Of a DNA stretch of 34,908 nt, positions 32,422-34,908 are shown piece by piece. Made by a program: the position numbers and the translations under genes. The DNA comes from JABWBJ01 sp035646395. GTDB lineage: Bacteria > Gemmatimonadota > Gemmatimonadetes > Gemmatimonadales > Gemmatimonadaceae. The notes below the pieces were generated by a model that saw only the letters and a list, made by a program, of their open reading frames with translations, was not told the DNA's origin and made no database searches. The DNA is taken from assembly GCA_035646395.1 (NCBI GenBank), contig DASRPK010000277.1, positions 1 to 34,908 of the forward strand, read 5' to 3'. Each line of letters begins with the position of its first letter. Positions within the stretch are counted from its first letter, which is position 1.

Positions 32422-32907
32422 CTAAGACCTCGCGGAGACTCGCCGAATACTCATGACCGTGGGCAATCCGTCTCGCACGCGGGCACCCTCACACGCGGTA
32501 CGAACATTCTGGTTCGACTCTCGCACCCAGCCATGTGGTACCGTCTGATCGGCGCACACCTCCATCGTGGTGCCAACCTGCTTGTCGAAATAACGCTCGA
32601 TCACGGCCACGGTATAGGGATTCCCGGGATCGGTTGACGCAGGGCAATTCTTCTCATCCCGTATGTACCGAATCGCGATCCAGCCTGAACGCGTCGCGCT
32701 TACCCGGCAAATCTCGTCCACGACGGGTTGCGCATCATCGGCAACGTTCCCGGGACCCATTCGAGGTCCCAAACGATCCCCTGCAGGAATACCCGGAGGT
32801 TGGTCAGACCCACCCGCGCCCACCCGAGGCCGGATGGTCGTGCCACACCCGGTGACCATCATGAGCGCGATAGCCGTCGCGCAGAGCGTATGGAAAGAAG
32901 GTCGCAT
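32422..32907 (-). CDS. Small lipoprotein of unknown function
   Basis: A 161-residue protein. The ATG at 32907 is preceded by GGAGGAAATC, a near-ideal ribosome site; the open frame further upstream is repeat DNA. A signal peptide with lipobox VTGC (Cys ~21) predicts lipid attachment. The mature part starts with a Gly/Pro-rich linker and continues with a small domain containing four cysteines (DEICRV, EKNCPAS, EVCADQ, RTACEG), possibly two disulfides. I do not recognise the family. Confidence 0.78.
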   Translation of the reverse strand: MRPSFHTLCATAIALMMVTGCGTTIRPRVGAGGSDQPPGIPAGDRLGPRMGPGNVADDAQPVVDEICRVSATRSGWIAIRYIRDEKNCPASTDPGNPYTVAVIERYFDKQVGTTMEVCADQTVPHGWVRESNQNVRTACEGARVRDGLPTVMSIRRVSARS

Positions 32908-32933
32908 GATTTCCTCCGAAACAACCACCGCCT

Positions 32934-32975
32934 CATGCCCCGTGCCCCATGCCCCATGCCCCATGCCCCATGCCC
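32934..32975. repeat. 7-bp tandem repeat (CATGCCC), six units
   Basis: Six contiguous heptamers (five CATGCCC and one CGTGCCC) fill the gap between the lipoprotein gene and the OsmC-family gene. The period equals that of the repeats around pdxH. Confidence 0.88.
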
Positions 32976-32977
32976 TA

Positions 32978-33457
32978 TTACACCGGGTCCGCTGTCCGTA
33001 CCCCACTGGCTGCCGTTTCGTTGAGGACGAGCGTCCACTCGATCGGAATCGCTGGATCAAGGGAGTCCCGCACGGAGCAGTACTTGTTGAGTGCGAGATC
33101 AATCGCCATCTCGGCGGACTCGCGATCGATACCGTCACCCGTTATGCGGTAGATGATGGCGATCGAGGTGAGCTTCGCCGGCACGGTCTGCGCGCGCTCA
33201 CCGCGCACATCGATGTCGAGCGATGACAGGGGCGTGCGCCGCTTGGCGAGGATCGATACCACGTCCATCGCCGAGCACGTCGCCAACGCGCTGAGCAGCA
33301 TGTCGACCGGTCCGGGTCCGGTTTTTCGGGTGCCGTCGATGCGCACCGCCGGTTGTTCCGGCTGTCCAACGTCGAACGCTTCGCCCTCGATCCAGCGCGC
33401 GACGATGTGATTGACCCGTTTCTTGCCCTGTGCCTGGTATTCGCGAGTGACGCTCAT
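32978..33457 (-). CDS. OsmC-family protein (YhfA-like)
   Basis: A 159-residue protein of the OsmC/Ohr superfamily. The two redox cysteines C61 (LATCSAMDVV) and C127 (NKYCSVRDSL) are both present, as is GPGPVDMLLSAL. Such proteins reduce organic hydroperoxides in the cytoplasm; the YhfA branch is less well understood. The start at ATG 33457 fits the family, with GTG 33481 as an alternative. The gene runs in the same direction as the lipoprotein gene, with heptamer repeats between. Confidence 0.9.
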   Translation of the reverse strand: MSVTREYQAQGKKRVNHIVARWIEGEAFDVGQPEQPAVRIDGTRKTGPGPVDMLLSALATCSAMDVVSILAKRRTPLSSLDIDVRGERAQTVPAKLTSIAIIYRITGDGIDRESAEMAIDLALNKYCSVRDSLDPAIPIEWTLVLNETAASGVRTADPV

Positions 33458-33522
33458 GATGACCCGGATGGTAGCTTCCACAGGAAATTAACGGCCTCTC
33501 TCACATCCCACATCTCACCTCC

Positions 33523-33852
33523 ATGCTCGAACCGAAGGCGTTCATGGAGCCGTATCGGCGGCATGTGCTCGTGTGCACGGGGGGATTCTGCTCACCTGAT
33601 CGGCGGGGGCGAGTGCTGTACGCTCAGCTGGCGAGCCTGCTCGAACGAGAAGACCTGCTTTTCGGGCCAGGGCGTGTGAAGCGCGGCGAAACACCATGTC
33701 TTGGCGTCTGCGCCGAGGGCCCGATCGTTGTCGTGTATCCGGAGGGCGTGTGGTACAAGTCGGTCACGCCAGCGCTGCTGGAAAGGATCGTGGTCGAGCA
33801 CCTGAAGCAGGGGCGGCTGGTTGAGGAAGCCGTGTTTCACCGCCTCCGATAG
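33523..33852 (+). CDS. Thioredoxin-like [2Fe-2S] ferredoxin
   Basis: A 109-residue protein with four cysteines placed as in thioredoxin-fold [2Fe-2S] ferredoxins: C18 and C23 (VLVCTGGFC), C59 and C63 (TPCLGVCAEGP). The following GPIVVVYPEGVWY and the C-terminal helix EHLKQG fit the fold. It is probably an electron carrier in the cytoplasm; its partner is unknown. An ATG at 33544 is an alternative start. The stop is 16 bases before a repeat cluster. Confidence 0.88.
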   Translation: MLEPKAFMEPYRRHVLVCTGGFCSPDRRGRVLYAQLASLLEREDLLFGPGRVKRGETPCLGVCAEGPIVVVYPEGVWYKSVTPALLERIVVEHLKQGRLVEEAVFHRLR

Positions 33853-33867
33853 AAATGGAAATTGGTG

Positions 33868-34001
33868 GAAATTGGGGTCAGAGTCGAATTCAAATACGAT
33901 CGATAGAAATTGGGGTCGGAGTCGAATTCAAATACGCATGAATTCGACTCTGACCCCAATTTCCGAGCTTTCTTCAGGAATTCGACTCTGACCCCAATTT
34001 C
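33868..34001. repeat. REP/RAYT-like repeat cluster: two direct and two inverted copies
   Basis: Copies at 33868-33898 and 33906-33936 read GAAATTGGGGTC(A/G)GAGTCG then AATTCAAATACG. Inverted copies at 33940-33963 and 33978-34001 end in TCTGACCCCAATTTC. Copies 2 and 3 form a near-perfect 24-base stem. No transposase gene is in the window, so movement would depend on one elsewhere (a RAYT is a likely type). The last copy extends into the HNH gene. Confidence 0.88.
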
Positions 34002-34288
34002 TTTCGTATCTCGTGGTCTATCGCCGCCAGGTGCCGTTTCCAGACGTGGATCGCGTATTGCTGGAAGTTGGTGTACGCGTCCGGGTTCGCGGCGAGGTAG
34101 TGGGCCAGTCGCATGCGCCCCTTCTTCAGATTGCAGGCCCCGCAGGCGGTCACTAAGTTGCCACCCGACCGGTCGCCCCCGCGCGAACGCGCCTGCAGGT
34201 GGTCGACGGTCAAGTCTTCCTCAGGGAAGACCAGCCCGCAGAACACGCATCGGTAGTTATCGCGCGCGAAGATCTCCCCTCGGTGCAT
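33974..34288 (-). CDS. HNH endonuclease
   Basis: A 104-residue nuclease with C14/C17 and C49/C52 as a zinc knuckle pair and the HNH motif D29-H30, N44, N53 (TVDHLQARSRGG, GNLVTACGACNLKK). The ATG at 34288 has AAAGGA 7 bases upstream. The final codons (encoding KLGSESNS and the stop) lie in the repeat at 33978-34001, so the native C-terminus has probably been replaced. Such small HNH proteins often belong to defence or mobile elements, but a stand-alone role is unknown. Confidence 0.85.
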   Translation of the reverse strand: MHRGEIFARDNYRCVFCGLVFPEEDLTVDHLQARSRGGDRSGGNLVTACGACNLKKGRMRLAHYLAANPDAYTNFQQYAIHVWKRHLAAIDHEIRKKLGSESNS

Positions 34289-34442
34289 GATCGATCCTTT
34301 CAACTCGCGTCGCCTGATATTCGGGGCTGCCAAGAAGTTTCTACTCGACGCGGTCGAGAAGGAGCCGGCTCGCGCGCCTTCTGAACGGACAAGTCCTGAA
34401 GACTTACCGCGTCTCACCCCACGCGCCATAGAGAGCACACGA

Positions 34443-34625
34443 ATGCCCAGATCACGGGAACGCATCCTGGCCAACCTCGACGACATGTATCGTGAGGCCT
34501 TCGAACGGGCCAAGGCCACCGGCGACGACTCGCAGATGGTCTCACTCGATTTCGCCTATCGGCGCGAACAGCTCTACTTCGAGATTCTCCTCGACGTCCG
34601 CGACGCGATCGAGCGGAACCGGTAG
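34443..34625 (+). CDS. Small helical protein of unknown function
   Basis: A 60-residue, mostly helical, charged protein (MPRSRERILANLDDMYREAF and YRREQLYFEILLDVRDAIE). The ATG at 34443 has GAGAG upstream. The frame is open back to an ATG at 34287, which shares two bases with the HNH start on the other strand; that longer form has no ribosome site. The RidA-family gene follows 9 bases later. I do not recognise the family. Confidence 0.6.
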   Translation: MPRSRERILANLDDMYREAFERAKATGDDSQMVSLDFAYRREQLYFEILLDVRDAIERNR

Positions 34626-34634
34626 CCGGTCATC

Positions 34635-34908
34635 ATGGCCCACCGCTACATCGTCTCCGCACCAGACCTGCCGCCCGCCCCATCGCCGATCAGCCAGGCG
34701 GTCGTGGCCGGAAATCACTGCTACGTAAGTGGCCAGCTGGCCGTGGACAGCACCGGGTCGTTCCGGCCGGGCAGCGCACGGGAGGAAGCCACTGTCGCGT
34801 TCGCGAATGTGTTCGCGGCGCTCAACGCCGCCGGGTTTTCGAAGGACGACATCGTCTATGTCGACGTCGCATTCCTCGACCTGGCCGACCTTGAACAGGT
34901 CAACGCAC
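34635..34908 (+). CDS. RidA/YjgF family protein, 3' truncated by the window
   Basis: The ATG at 34635 opens a frame that runs to the window end (91 codons). It carries RidA features: APSPISQAVVAGNHCYVSGQLAVD, EATVAFANVFAALNAAG and DDIVYVDVAFLDLADLEQVN. RidA enzymes hydrolyse reactive imine/enamine intermediates such as 2-aminoacrylate. The conserved Arg and Glu of the active site near residues ~105-120 fall outside the window, so catalytic competence cannot be judged. Confidence 0.9.
   Translation, partial: MAHRYIVSAPDLPPAPSPISQAVVAGNHCYVSGQLAVDSTGSFRPGSAREEATVAFANVFAALNAAGFSKDDIVYVDVAFLDLADLEQVNA

Noticed and set aside
33910..34290. Plus-strand 126-codon frame across the repeat cluster
   Set aside because: It is built from repeat sequence and the antisense of the HNH gene, with no independent support.
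34287..34442. N-terminal extension of the small gene at 34443, starting at ATG 34287
   Set aside because: This start shares two bases with the HNH start codon on the other strand and has no ribosome site, while the HNH start does.

Overview
The window is high-GC bacterial DNA (roughly 60-65% GC by eye), densely coding, from a Gram-negative, double-membrane organism: it encodes a TolC-type outer-membrane channel, a periplasmic adaptor, an RND pump and a lipoprotein. Gene types, frequent GTG starts, heptameric intergenic repeats and a recurrent CGTTAGGC octamer suggest Gemmatimonadota or a relative. That placement is inference, since no rRNA or other marker gene is present.

Layout. (1) 1-1542: 3' part of a FadJ/FadB-type fatty-acid oxidation gene, ended by a perfect 21-bp-arm palindrome. 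(2) 1798-4953: an ECF sigma factor, a membrane anti-sigma candidate with an AMPK/CBM48-like domain, an unknown exported protein, and an exported protein with a second CBM48-like domain. (3) 5031-8802: exported M14 zinc carboxypeptidase, a small unknown gene, rsgA, and convergent pdxH in a region rich in 7/8-bp tandem repeats. (4) 8973-23252: fourteen kilobases of co-directional genes forming a copper (and possibly silver) defence island: ECF sigma, zinc anti-sigma, a candidate CsoR operator, copZ, copA, csoR, a Cys/His-rich exported protein, a Met/His-rich outer-membrane protein of unnamed family, a CopC-CopD fusion, an exported NTF2-like protein, a second Cys-rich exported protein, and cusC-, cusB- and cusA-like genes. 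(5) 23204-28478, minus strand: pyruvate:ferredoxin/flavodoxin oxidoreductase and a GltD-like NADPH oxidoreductase with extra Fe-S clusters, converging on and overlapping cusA. (6) 28755-32314: a CopB-type (CPH) P1B ATPase, a DUF302 protein and an unknown membrane protein. (7) 32422-34908: a lipoprotein, an OsmC-family protein, a thioredoxin-like [2Fe-2S] ferredoxin, a cluster of RAYT/REP-like inverted repeats, an HNH nuclease whose last codons lie in that repeat, a small unknown gene and a truncated RidA-family gene.

How it works together. CopZ would deliver Cu(I) to CopA for export from cytosol to periplasm under CsoR control. The CopC domain, the Cys/His-rich exported proteins and the Met/His-rich outer-membrane protein would bind or pass on periplasmic copper, and the CusCBA-like pump would expel it. 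CopB is a second ATPase. The ECF/zinc anti-sigma pair at the head of the island may be an additional regulator, because no CusRS or CueR homologue is visible. The PFOR/GltD pair sits between the two copper modules, has solvent-sensitive Fe-S clusters, and is a plausible copper-vulnerable enzyme system. Its link to the island is positional only.

Most notable: the CGTTAGGC octamer that almost always appears as an in-frame Leu(TTA)-Gly pair; the sigma operon carrying two glycogen-binding-type domains; the candidate CsoR operator; the unnamed copper-island secreted proteins; and repeat DNA forming the end of the HNH gene.
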